Source: CAZKGE01 sp964636405
Lineage (GTDB): Bacteria; Bacillota; Clostridia; Christensenellales; CAG-138
Assembly: GCA_964636405.1 (NCBI GenBank)
Contig: CAZWSI010000006.1
Span: forward strand, 25,935-89,934
Reading direction: 5' to 3'
Length of the DNA stretch: 64,000 bases
Shown: piece by piece, positions 35,207 through 42,775 of the stretch
Position numbering within the stretch: position 1 is the stretch's first letter
Layout: every line of letters starts with the position of its first letter
The notes under the pieces: model-generated
The model's input: only the letters and a program-made list of their open reading frames with translations
Told to the model about the DNA's origin: nothing
Database searches by the model: none
Translations under genes and position numbers: made by a program

Positions 35207-36511
35207 ATGGAATATGGAGATTGGTACGAGCGCTATCAAAACGAAAACGGACAGCGCCAAACGCAAAAGAACGGACGCAGCGGGCAAACGCGGCGCAGCA
35301 TCGGCGCTTTCGGACTGATCGTATGCATGCTGGTGGCCGCCGTGCTGGGCGGCGGCGTTGGCGGGTATATTACCAAAAACGCCATGGAAGCGCAATTGAC
35401 CGACGCAACCGCCGCCTTAAACGCCGCTGCCAGCGCGCTTGCGGATCATTCAGTTCCGAGCGAATCAGCAGCCAAGCCCGTGACCTCCTCACAGCAGACG
35501 GAAGAAAGCACGCTTCCCATGGGCGCGACGGCCGGCTTTTCCAAGGCGCAGATCATCGAGCTGTGCGCGCCGTCGGTGGTTGGCATCGACGTAACCTACC
35601 AGAGCGCGGGCTATAGCTACTGGGGCCAGCAGTATGCGCAGGAGAGCACGGGCTCGGGCAGCGGCATCATCATCACCAGCGACGGGTATGTGGTTACCTG
35701 CATGCATGTGGTGGAGGGCGCAAGCAGCATCAAGGTGGTGCTCAACGACGATACGGTGCACGAAGCGACGCTCGTCGGCTGCGACGAACGCACGGATCTT
35801 GCCGTTATAAAGATGGAAGGCAGCGGCTTTACGCCCTGCACGCTGGGCGATTCGGATACCCTGACCGTGGGCGACGAGGTGATCGCCATCGGCAATCCCC
35901 TTGGCGAATTGCGCGGCACGGCGACAAGCGGCATCATCAGCGCGCTGAACCGGCGGGTGAATGTGGAGAATCTGAGCATGTCCCTGCTGCAGACCGACGC
36001 GGCCATCAGCCCGGGCAATTCGGGCGGCGGACTCTTTAACGACAGCGGCACGCTCGTTGGCATTGTGAACGCCAAGGCCAGCTCGAGCAATGCGGAGGGT
36101 CTGGGCTTTGCCATCCCTGTGTCGAGCGTGCGGGAGATCATTTCCGATCTCATGGACCTCGGCTATGTCCGCGGCCGCGCGTATCTGGGCGTGTATACCC
36201 AGAACGTAACCTTGCAGTCCGGCGTGAGCGGCTGGGGCGGCTCGAGCTATTTCGGCAGCCACTTCGGAAGCGGGAGCACCTATTGCGTAAAGGTTGAACA
36301 GGTGGTTTCGGGCAGCGCTGCGGACGCGGCGGGCATTCAGCCCGGCGATTTGATTCTGGCGGTGGGCGACGTGACGGTCAGCGACGGAGATTCGCTATCC
36401 TCCGCAATCGGCGCATATAACGCGGGCGACACGGCCACACTAACAATACAACGGGACGGAGCCAAGCAGGACGTGACCGTAATCTTTGGGGAATACAGTC
36501 CCCAAGCCTGA
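35207..36511 (+). CDS. HtrA/DegP-like membrane-anchored serine protease
   Basis: Quality-control protease on the outer face of the membrane. 434 residues from ATG 35207 (AGAGGTGAACGAT upstream; an in-frame GTG lies 9 nt earlier). Cytoplasmic N-terminus, one membrane helix (about 34-55), Ala-rich spacer, trypsin-like domain with His167 in VVTCMHVV, Asp197 in ERTDLAVIK and Ser272 in SPGNSGGGLF, then a PDZ domain (AGIQPGDLILAVGDVTVSDGDSL). All catalytic residues are present. Likely induced by envelope stress, but no operator is recognised. Confidence 0.95.
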   Translation: MEYGDWYERYQNENGQRQTQKNGRSGQTRRSIGAFGLIVCMLVAAVLGGGVGGYITKNAMEAQLTDATAALNAAASALADHSVPSESAAKPVTSSQQTEESTLPMGATAGFSKAQIIELCAPSVVGIDVTYQSAGYSYWGQQYAQESTGSGSGIIITSDGYVVTCMHVVEGASSIKVVLNDDTVHEATLVGCDERTDLAVIKMEGSGFTPCTLGDSDTLTVGDEVIAIGNPLGELRGTATSGIISALNRRVNVENLSMSLLQTDAAISPGNSGGGLFNDSGTLVGIVNAKASSSNAEGLGFAIPVSSVREIISDLMDLGYVRGRAYLGVYTQNVTLQSGVSGWGGSSYFGSHFGSGSTYCVKVEQVVSGSAADAAGIQPGDLILAVGDVTVSDGDSLSSAIGAYNAGDTATLTIQRDGAKQDVTVIFGEYSPQA

Positions 36512-36570
36512 CCGAACCCGGGTCATTCCGCCTCTTGAGGCGATGACATACCCCCCAACCATCCTTGCGC

Positions 36571-36601
36571 ACAAAGCCGCCCACCCCCCGGGCGGCTTTG
36601 T
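36571..36601. terminator. Bidirectional terminator hairpin
   Basis: ACAAAGCCGCCC (36571-36582) pairs perfectly with GGGCGGCTTTGT (36590-36601), a 12-bp stem with 7-nt loop between the convergent htrA and DUF4097 genes. The A/T end of the stem supplies short U-rich ends in both directions. Confidence 0.75.
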
Positions 36602-36620
36602 GCATGTTTCTGTATGCCGC

Positions 36621-37676
36621 TTAGCTGATTCCGATATCCACGTCTCCGCTCACCGTTTCAAAGGAATAGTCGCACGCGCCGTTGCCGCAAACAATGCCGT
36701 TTTTACGCATGGTGCCGCTGATGGCGCAGCTTACATCGCCGGATACGGTTTCGTATTTTGCCGTAAAGCCGGTGTCGGCGGGGATGTTAAAGCGGATGCG
36801 GCCGGATACGGTGTTTAGCTCCGCCTCCTTGGGCGCAACGCTCGTCGTGACCGTGAGTTCGCCCGAAACGCCCTCGCAGTCCACCTCGCCGAACGCGCCC
36901 GTGGCTTCCGCTTTGCCGCTTACGGTTTCCATATCCAGCTTGAGCGCCGTGCACTGGAGGAGCGCAATGCGCCCGCTCACGCTCTGCGCGTCCAGCTCGC
37001 TTAAGGTTGCGCCGCTTACGCTGATGTCGCCGGAGATCGACTCTACCTCCAGCTTGGAAAGGGAGAGGCCCTCGGTAATGAAATCGGCGGACACAAGCTC
37101 CAGCTCCAGCGAGGAAAGCGATTTTGTAAGGGACGTGGGGAGCGTGACGGTCAGGCGCTTGGCCGGGATGTTGAAGCGGTCGAGATCGAGCCAGTTCCAG
37201 GTGTTGAAGGTATCGTCGCAATAGCTGATTTTAAGCGTATCGCCCTGCACGGAGTAGCGGAGACGCTGCGTATTGGACAGGGCGCGGTCCGCAGTTTCGG
37301 AGAAGCGAATGTCGTTTCCCGCATCGGCGGCAAGCTGCACGTCGCCCGCCACCCACTGGATCTTGATCTTTTTAATGCCGTCCGCCGCCAGCGCGACCTC
37401 GTCTTCGGTTGAAGCGGAGACGGCTTCGCCTGTCGGGCGCGCCGCGCCGCCCGAACTTGCGGCGCCGTCCGGGCTCGCCGTGCGAAACGGTGTGAGTGCG
37501 TCGCTCTGCGTATCGGAAACCGAACCGTGCAGCGCCTCGTCAAAGCTTACGTCCGCGCGCAGGGCGCGGAAAAACCGTGGGAGGTTCACGCCCATCAGGC
37601 AAGCCGCGAGAATGGCGGTGAGCAAGACGGCGACGATCGAGCCGGTCACGATGCGGATGATTGCTGAAGTACGCAT
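36621..37676 (-). CDS. DUF4097-family beta-repeat membrane protein
   Basis: 351 residues: N-terminal membrane helix (IVTGSIVAVLLTAILAACLM), a Ser/Thr/Ala spacer, then repeated beta strands with S-G-D/S-G-K/S-G-R turns (VESISGDISVSGA, DAQSVSGRIALLQ, METVSGKAEATGA, CEGVSGELTVTT, FETVSGDVDIGIS). This right-handed repeat is the DUF4097 pattern. It is coupled (1-nt gap) to a HAAS-domain membrane protein and a PadR regulator, a common envelope-stress or antibiotic-sensing module whose exact function is unknown. Confidence 0.9.
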   Translation of the reverse strand: MRTSAIIRIVTGSIVAVLLTAILAACLMGVNLPRFFRALRADVSFDEALHGSVSDTQSDALTPFRTASPDGAASSGGAARPTGEAVSASTEDEVALAADGIKKIKIQWVAGDVQLAADAGNDIRFSETADRALSNTQRLRYSVQGDTLKISYCDDTFNTWNWLDLDRFNIPAKRLTVTLPTSLTKSLSSLELELVSADFITEGLSLSKLEVESISGDISVSGATLSELDAQSVSGRIALLQCTALKLDMETVSGKAEATGAFGEVDCEGVSGELTVTTSVAPKEAELNTVSGRIRFNIPADTGFTAKYETVSGDVSCAISGTMRKNGIVCGNGACDYSFETVSGDVDIGIS

Positions 37677-37677
37677 G

Positions 37678-38319
37678 TTATTTGCCTCCTGCGTTCACTA
37701 GGTCGAATATGGCGCGGATGACGGAGCATGCGGCGCCCGTAATGGGGAAAACAAGCCAGGTGATGTACCATGCCTGCGTCATAAAGCTGATGTAAAAATA
37801 GAGTCCGAGGCCAATGAGCCAGACCAGTCCGTTCATGGCGTTTACGGCCTGCCGCTGCCCCTTGTTTTCTTGCTTCCATTCCTTGAATTCTTCCACCATG
37901 GTGTCGTCGCGCCGCATATAGGTTCTGCCCGTGATGCGGTTGTAGATCAGCAGCGCCGTGGCCAGCGCGATCATCACGAACATGAGCGCCGGACCCGCGT
38001 TGCCGGAAATCAGAATGACCGGCACGAGCGAAAGAATATACAGCGCGATGGCAAGCGAAACAAAGACGGCGCTTTTGGCGCGGCGCTTATCCTCCGCGTC
38101 GCCGCATAGAGCGCTGCGTGCGCCAAGCAGCTCGCGCACGTCGCCGATGGAGGCGACGGCAATGTTGTAGGCTGCGTCCTCGGTCTTGCCCTCCGCGCGC
38201 AGGTCGTTATACTTGTCAATCAGGTTCTGGAGCATTTCTTCCTTGAGCTCCACCGTCCGCACGGTCTGCGGCGCGTCGGCAAACAGCCGGTCAATGTGCG
38301 CTCTGAGCTTTTCGTTCAT
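37678..38319 (-). CDS. HAAS/permease-prefix-domain membrane protein
   Basis: 213 residues from ATG 38319, which overlaps the padR stop in ATGA. N-terminal helical HAAS-like domain (LKEEMLQNLIDKYNDLRAEG, AAYNIAVASIGDVRELL) then four membrane helices. This domain typically accompanies PadR regulators and DUF4097 proteins, as here, and may carry signals between the membrane and the regulator. No enzymatic motif. Confidence 0.85.
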   Translation of the reverse strand: MNEKLRAHIDRLFADAPQTVRTVELKEEMLQNLIDKYNDLRAEGKTEDAAYNIAVASIGDVRELLGARSALCGDAEDKRRAKSAVFVSLAIALYILSLVPVILISGNAGPALMFVMIALATALLIYNRITGRTYMRRDDTMVEEFKEWKQENKGQRQAVNAMNGLVWLIGLGLYFYISFMTQAWYITWLVFPITGAACSVIRAIFDLVNAGGK

Positions 38320-38657
38320 TCCGTTTCGCCCCCCTCGATGAGCAGTCTGTCGATGAGTTCCTTGGCTTCGTTCCAATCCTTCTTGTGCTCGGCGTAAACT
38401 GCGCGGCCCTGTGGCGTGATGGAGTAATAACGCCGCCGCGCGCCGGTCGCCTCGTCTCCCCAATAGGAGCGGATGCTGCCCGCCTCCTCGAGCCGCCGGA
38501 AGGCCGTGTAAAGCGTGGCCTCCTTCAGCTCGTAGCGTTCGTTTGTGGCGCGCAAAATGGCCTTGTTGATCATATAGCCGTAGCTGTCGACGCACATAAG
38601 CTGCGCGAGAATGATGGCCTCCGTATGCCCGCGAATGATATCCGACGCGATGGACAA
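38316..38657 (-). CDS. PadR-family transcriptional regulator
   Basis: 113 residues. Winged helix: SIASDIIRGHTEAIILAQL, SYGYMINKAI, ELKEATLYTAFRRLEEAGSIRSYWG, GARRRYYSITPQGRAVYAEH, the PadR signature. TTG 38657 is preferred: it has AAAGGGGG 8 nt upstream and gives the usual short N-terminus; the GTG at 38666 is directly attached to the ribosome site. It likely represses its own operon through the ATGT-ACAT palindrome in its promoter. Confidence 0.92.
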   Translation of the reverse strand: MSIASDIIRGHTEAIILAQLMCVDSYGYMINKAILRATNERYELKEATLYTAFRRLEEAGSIRSYWGDEATGARRRYYSITPQGRAVYAEHKKDWNEAKELIDRLLIEGGETE

Positions 38658-38684
38658 ACGCCGCACCCCCTTTCTGCGTGTTAT

Positions 38685-38713
38685 ATCCTAGCATGTGTTA
38701 CATCGCCTGTCAA
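38685..38713 (-). promoter_or_regulatory. padR promoter with embedded PadR operator
   Basis: Minus strand TTGACA (38713-38708), 17-nt spacer, TAGGAT (38690-38685). The spacer holds the palindrome ATGTAACACAT (38703-38693), matching the ATGT/ACAT half-sites of known PadR operators, so autorepression is likely. Confidence 0.7.
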
Positions 38714-38755
38714 TGTACTTCGCAAAAATATTTACCTTGGGGGAGGGCAAGGGGC

Positions 38756-38784
38756 TGGAAAGACGGCGCAATCCGTGGTATGAT
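38756..38784 (+). promoter_or_regulatory. Candidate promoter of the cyclophilin gene
   Basis: TGGAAA (38756-38761), 17-nt spacer, TATGAT (38779-38784), followed by GGGAGGGG and the ATG at 38814. Confidence 0.45.
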
Positions 38785-38813
38785 CGGGAAAATCGAGCGC
38801 GGGAGGGGCTATT

Positions 38814-39509
38814 ATGCGCATCCGCTCATGCATGATCCTTTTACTGGCCGCGGCGCTCTTGGGCGGTTGCCAGGCAAAGCCCGTCGAAGCCGCATTGCCG
38901 GAGACGGAAGCCACCCCGCTGCCCGAAGCGAACCAAGCGAATATCGAGGAGGAAATCACTGTGACGCAAAACCCTGTCGTGACGATTGAAATGGAAGACG
39001 GCGGCGTGATCAAGGCCGAGCTGTATTACGACGTTGCGCCCAACACCGTAAAGAACTTCGTATATTTGGCAAACAGCGGCTATTACGACGGCGTGATCTT
39101 CCACCGCGTGATCCCGGGCTTTATGATCCAGGGGGGCGACCCGGATGGAACGGGCATGGGCGGGCCGGGCTACCGCATCAAGGGCGAGTTTACGAACAAC
39201 AAATTTCAAAACGACCTATTGCATGAGCGCGGCGTGCTTTCCATGGCGCGCAAGGGCAGCAGCTACGCGCCCGCGTCCGCATACAACACGGCGGGCAGCC
39301 AGTTTTTTATCATGCACGCCGATTCGCCCCATCTGGATCAGGATTACGCGGCCTTCGGAAAGGTGATCGAGGGCATGGACGTGGTGGACGCCATCGCGAA
39401 TGCGCAGACCGGCCGCGGCAACCGCCCGGTGGCAGACCAACGCATGAAGAAGGTCACGGCGGAGACCTTCGGTGTGGATCTTGGCGAGCCGGAGCGCATC
39501 TATGACTGA
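38814..39509 (+). CDS. Lipoprotein peptidyl-prolyl cis-trans isomerase, cyclophilin type
   Basis: 231 residues. Signal peptide with lipobox LLGGC (Cys at about 19), so lipid-anchored outside the membrane. Spacer, then cyclophilin domain: NFVYLANSGYYDGVIFHRVIPGFMIQGGDP with FHRVI and the catalytic Arg, GYRIKGEF, RGVLSMARKG, NTAGSQFFI and YAAFGKVIEGMDVVD. It helps fold exported proteins. The msrA start lies inside its last codons (8-nt overlap), so exported-protein folding and methionine repair are co-expressed. Confidence 0.94.
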   Translation: MRIRSCMILLLAAALLGGCQAKPVEAALPETEATPLPEANQANIEEEITVTQNPVVTIEMEDGGVIKAELYYDVAPNTVKNFVYLANSGYYDGVIFHRVIPGFMIQGGDPDGTGMGGPGYRIKGEFTNNKFQNDLLHERGVLSMARKGSSYAPASAYNTAGSQFFIMHADSPHLDQDYAAFGKVIEGMDVVDAIANAQTGRGNRPVADQRMKKVTAETFGVDLGEPERIYD

Positions 39510-40011
39510 GCAGACCGTTTACCTCGCGGGCGGCTGCTTCTGGGGAACGGAGCGATATCTCAAGCTCATCCCGGGCGTGCTTTCCACAGAGGTGGGGTAC
39601 GCAAACGGCAATCGGGCGCAAGTGAGCTACGAGGCGGTCTGCAAGGAAAACACGGGCCATGCGGAAACCGTGCGCGTGCGTTTCGACGCGGACGCGCTGC
39701 CGCTTTCCGCGCTCCTTTCGCTCTTTTTCGACGCGATCGATCCCACGAGCGTCAACAAACAGGGCGCGGACGTGGGCGTGCAGTACCGCACGGGGATCTA
39801 CTATGCAGACGAGCGGCAGCGCCCGGAGGCCGAGCGGGCCCTCGCGGCGCTGCGGGCAAAGCTCGGCGCGCCGCTTGCGGTGGAGCTGCTGCCGCTTGAA
39901 AGCTACTGCGCCGCTGAGGAATACCACCAGAACTATCTGGAAAAAAACCCGGGCGGCTATTGCCACATTGGCGTAACGCAGTTTATCCGGCTCGCGGCGC
40001 GCCTGAAATAG
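39502..40011 (+). CDS. msrA: Peptide-methionine (S)-S-oxide reductase MsrA
   Basis: Repairs oxidised methionine. 169 residues from ATG 39502, overlapping the cyclophilin stop. The catalytic motif is GGCFWGTERYL (GCFWGxE), then VSYEAVCKENTGHAETVRV, DPTSVNKQGADVGVQYRTGIYY and AAEEYHQNYLEKNPGGYCHI, all family hallmarks. No signal peptide, so it is cytoplasmic although its partner gene is exported. No msrB is fused or adjacent. Confidence 0.95.
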   Translation: MTEQTVYLAGGCFWGTERYLKLIPGVLSTEVGYANGNRAQVSYEAVCKENTGHAETVRVRFDADALPLSALLSLFFDAIDPTSVNKQGADVGVQYRTGIYYADERQRPEAERALAALRAKLGAPLAVELLPLESYCAAEEYHQNYLEKNPGGYCHIGVTQFIRLAARLK

Positions 40012-40027
40012 CTGGATTAGGGAAACG

Positions 40028-40173
40028 CTGATTCATTCGGCACGGCGGCCAAGGCGCTGATTATTCCGCCATAGCTCACAAATAAGCCTCGACGCAGCGC
40101 CGCTGCGCCTGCTTTTTCGGTGCGACGCTGCCGAAAAAGCATCTCGCTTAGCCGCCATCCCTCATTTAATCAG
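40028..40173. repeat. 146-bp imperfect palindrome, MITE-like
   Basis: Ends are inverted: CTGATT (40028-40033) and AATCAG (40168-40173). The arms match over about 29 nt with the common core GGCGGC-AAG (left arm about 40044-40053, right arm as its complement). The interior holds a perfect 11-bp hairpin TGCTTTTTCGG / CCGAAAAAGCA and a GC-rich block GCGCCGCTGCGC. No open reading frame. The long terminal inverted repeats and lack of coding are typical of a small non-autonomous element or a large REP/RNA-forming repeat. It may also terminate the msrA and NlpC-like transcripts. Confidence 0.65.
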
Positions 40174-40180
40174 AACCTCC

Positions 40181-41071
40181 TCAATAATATTTCGGCCGCC
40201 GGAAGCGCGTCCAGTCCGATTTGCTGTGCGATTGCCGGTCAACGAAGCTGTAGCCGCGTCGGTTATCCAGCCGCGTAAGCTGGCAGCCGTATGCGCCGCC
40301 CAGCCACTCCACGGCATAGCCGCCGCCTGCGTACAGGCCGATGTGCCCGCTGTAGCCCACCCAATCGCCGCTTTTCAGCTCGCTTTGGGCAATCGCCTCG
40401 GAATGCGCTTTTGAGCACAGGTCGTTTGCCGTCTGGTCAAACCGGCCCGCTACGTGGCCGAATTTGCGCAGCAGGCCCACAATGCCGCCCGAGCAGTCCG
40501 CGCCGGTGGTAGAAGGATGTTTTTGGATTGTTTCCAGCATCATCCGCTTACGCCCGCCGCTATAATACTGCGGCTGATTGCGCGCGCCGAGCTCGATGCG
40601 CGCGGCCGTAATGATCGAAGGCTCGCCGTTTGACGCGTACAGGTTCGCGCCGCGGATATACAGGCTGAGGGGGTAATCCCGGGGCACGTCCGGGTCGTAG
40701 GCGTAACTGAGCGCGTCGAGCACGATGCGCTGCCGCTTGCCCGTGGCACGCGCAAGCGCGGGCGCGATGGCGCTTGCCGCCGTTTGCCCGATGTTGGGCG
40801 GCAGCTCGACGCTCGCCTCCGGCAAAAGCGCCGCCAGCACCGCGTCCCAGGTAAAGCGCCCGATCACGCCGTCCACCGCGAGCGGCCTGCCGTCCGCGTC
40901 CGCGTGCGCGCGCTGGAAGGCGAACACTGCCAGCTCGGTATCGGCGTCGAAGGTATCATGGATGCTTTTTTTGGTATTGTCGGGGTAGCATCCAAGCGCG
41001 AACAGCGCGTCTTTCATATAATACACATCCGCGCCCGAGGAACCGCGCCGCAGATTGCGTGTAAATTCCAT
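40181..41071 (-). CDS. NlpC/P60-like hydrolase with peptidoglycan-binding domain
   Basis: 296 residues from ATG 41071 (GGAAGGGAGCTATTG upstream). N-terminal PG_binding_1 domain (LRRGSSGADVYYMKDALFALG ... FDADTELAVFAFQRAH, VDGVIGRFTWDAV), then an NlpC/P60-type cysteine-peptidase domain: GADCSGGIVGLLRKFG with the nucleophile Cys and GDWVGYSGHIGLYAGGG with the His. It would cut stem peptides in the wall or spore cortex. No signal peptide is visible, so export, if any, would be by another route or in the mother cell; this is odd for a wall hydrolase. Confidence 0.82.
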   Translation of the reverse strand: MEFTRNLRRGSSGADVYYMKDALFALGCYPDNTKKSIHDTFDADTELAVFAFQRAHADADGRPLAVDGVIGRFTWDAVLAALLPEASVELPPNIGQTAASAIAPALARATGKRQRIVLDALSYAYDPDVPRDYPLSLYIRGANLYASNGEPSIITAARIELGARNQPQYYSGGRKRMMLETIQKHPSTTGADCSGGIVGLLRKFGHVAGRFDQTANDLCSKAHSEAIAQSELKSGDWVGYSGHIGLYAGGGYAVEWLGGAYGCQLTRLDNRRGYSFVDRQSHSKSDWTRFRRPKYY

Positions 41072-41163
41072 CAATAGCTCCCTTCCACCGCGCCCGTCGC
41101 GCGGCATTGAGATGTATTATTAAATATGCTAGAATAGTAAAAAAGGTTTGGGGGACAGAGGCA

Positions 41164-42108
41164 ATGGGCTTTTTGCGGCTGCTTGAGGGGATGCGGAACC
41201 CGTTTCTGGATACGATTTTTCAGTGGATTACCTACTTTGGCGAGGAAACGCTGTTTATAGTCATCGCGCTGATCTTCTACTGGTGTCTTGACAAACAAAG
41301 GGGCTATTTTTTGCTGTTTGTGTGCTTTACGGGCACGGTGATCAATCAGTTTTTGAAATTGCTTTGCGCCGTGCCGCGCCCCTGGGTGCGCGACCCGAGC
41401 TTTACCATTGTGGAAAGCGCGCGCGAGGGGGCGGGGGGCTACTCCTTCCCAAGCGGGCATACGCAGTCCGTGGCGGACACCTTTCTGGGCATTGCGCGCT
41501 TTTCCAAAAAGAACTGGCTGCGCGCCGCGTGCGTGGCGCTTGTGGCGCTCACGGCCTTTTCACGCATGTATCTGGGCGTGCACACCCCGGCGGATGTATT
41601 TGTTTCGCTGGGCGTGGCGCTCGTGCTGGTGTTTGCCGGATATCCGCTGTTTATGCGCGCGCAGGAGAACAAGCGCCGCATGGCCGTGCTGCTGGGGGTG
41701 CTGATCGCCGCGGCCGCCGCTTTCGTGCTCTACGCGGAGCTTGCGCCCGCTACTGAGCGCACCATTGCGGAATTTGCGGCGGCGGGCGTAAAAAACGCGT
41801 GGCAAATGCTGGGTCTTGCGCTGGGCTTTGCGCTTGTGTGGTGGCTGGACGAGCGCTATATCCGCTTTGACACGAAAGCGCCTCTGCTTGGGCAGGCGTT
41901 AAAGCTGGCGCTGGGCTTCGGGCTGATTCTGGCGGTGCGGCTGCTGCTCAAGGCTCCCCTGCTTGCGCTGACCGGCGGCCATGAAAGCGCGCACGGCATC
42001 CGCTATTTTCTTATGCTGGCGGTGGGCGGCGGGCTCTGGCCGCTGACCTTCCCGTGGTTTGCCAAGCTTGGCAAAAAGCAGGCCCCGGCCGAGGCCGAGG
42101 CTGCCTAA
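41164..42108 (+). CDS. PAP2-family membrane phosphatase
   Basis: 314 residues from ATG 41164 (GGGACAGAGGCA upstream). All three PAP2 motifs: KLLCAVPRPWV (KxxxxxxRP), FPSGHTQS (PSGH) and SRMYLGVHTPADV (SRxxxxxHxxxD), in a six-plus-helix protein with extra C-terminal helices. It likely recycles undecaprenyl pyrophosphate or hydrolyses phosphatidic-acid-type lipids at the membrane. The C-terminal addition (about residues 200-314) is larger than in minimal PAP2 enzymes. Confidence 0.92.
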   Translation: MGFLRLLEGMRNPFLDTIFQWITYFGEETLFIVIALIFYWCLDKQRGYFLLFVCFTGTVINQFLKLLCAVPRPWVRDPSFTIVESAREGAGGYSFPSGHTQSVADTFLGIARFSKKNWLRAACVALVALTAFSRMYLGVHTPADVFVSLGVALVLVFAGYPLFMRAQENKRRMAVLLGVLIAAAAAFVLYAELAPATERTIAEFAAAGVKNAWQMLGLALGFALVWWLDERYIRFDTKAPLLGQALKLALGFGLILAVRLLLKAPLLALTGGHESAHGIRYFLMLAVGGGLWPLTFPWFAKLGKKQAPAEAEAA

Positions 42109-42130
42109 AAACGAATCATTCCCATACAGT

Positions 42131-42152
42131 AGGGCCGCCCGCGAGCGGCCCT
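42131..42152. terminator. Hairpin terminator after the PAP2 gene
   Basis: AGGGCCGC (42131-42138) pairs with GCGGCCCT (42145-42152) over a 6-nt loop, 22 nt past the stop, followed by TTGCG. It sits between convergent genes. Confidence 0.6.
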
Positions 42153-42157
42153 TTGCG

Positions 42158-42400
42158 TTACCGTATCTCCTGCTCCAATTCGTCGAAATACGGCGTGCCG
42201 TAGAATTCTGCGAGCGTGATTTCAAACCCATCGCATAGCTTTTTGATGGTAACCGAGCCGGGATTTTTGCTTTCACCGCCGAGTATGCTTTTGATCGTGG
42301 ACTGCGGAACGGCAGAAAGATTGGCCAGGCCGTTGGGCGTAATGCCGCGCGACCTGCACAGCTCCAAAATCCGTTTCGCAATGGCCTCCCTTGTATCCAT
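42158..42400 (-). CDS. XRE-family helix-turn-helix regulator
   Basis: 80 residues from ATG 42400 (AGGAGCGGTTTC upstream). A single HTH_3 domain: EAIAKRILELCRSRGITPNGLANLSAVPQSTIKSILGG, then SVTIKKLCDGFEITLAEFYG. No effector domain. The divergent small gene and the TAGTGA-4-TCACTA palindrome in between suggest it controls that gene and itself. Confidence 0.88.
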   Translation of the reverse strand: MDTREAIAKRILELCRSRGITPNGLANLSAVPQSTIKSILGGESKNPGSVTIKKLCDGFEITLAEFYGTPYFDELEQEIR

Positions 42401-42459
42401 GAAACCGCTCCTTTGCATGAGATCACGGTTTCATACTATTTCATTCAAAAGAACGCTAT

Positions 42460-42475
42460 TAGTGATACTTCACTA
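42460..42475. promoter_or_regulatory. Palindromic operator candidate for the XRE regulator
   Basis: TAGTGA-TACT-TCACTA, a perfect 6-bp inverted repeat that overlaps the -35 of the rightward promoter and lies 60 nt upstream of the XRE start. Confidence 0.5.
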
Positions 42476-42497
42476 GTTCGGGTTTTTCTGTTAGAAT
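42469..42497 (+). promoter_or_regulatory. Promoter of the small divergent gene
   Basis: TTCACT (42469-42474), 17 nt, TAGAAT (42492-42497). The -35 lies inside the operator candidate. Confidence 0.5.
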
Positions 42498-42529
42498 GAA
42501 AGAAAAAATATGCTATAGGGAGTATGACC

Positions 42530-42764
42530 ATGACGGAAGACGAAAGGGGAATCATAACAGCAGCCATTCGCGCTACGGCAGTCGAATATGCCATGATAGA
42601 AAAAGAGGTGCGCCGCAACATTGCGCACCCTCGAGGAGGCAAAGGCCAATCCAAATCCAGACGTACGGGCCGCATGGTCGCAGGTGCCCTGTGCCGGAGA
42701 AATGCCTACGGTAGAGGAGGTACTTGCCTATCTAGTCAATCAACTCTCGCACATAAAGCCGTAA
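42530..42764 (+). pseudogene. Small hypothetical gene with a frameshift
   Basis: From ATG 42530 (GGGAG 7 nt upstream) the frame reads MTEDERGIITAAIRATAVE-YAMIEKEVRRNIA. After about 42624 the next frame gives a natural continuation TLEEAKANPNPDVRAAW-SQVPCAGEMPTVEEVLAYLV and ends at TAA 42764, 11 nt before the hflX stop. One extra C in TTGCGCACC would cause the break. Joined, the product is a small acidic protein of about 78 residues that I do not recognise. The upstream frame otherwise runs deep into hflX antisense, which supports a real frameshift (sequencing error or recent loss). A TTG at 42621 could start the second half alone. Confidence 0.5.
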
Positions 42765-42775
42765 TGCCGCTTCCC

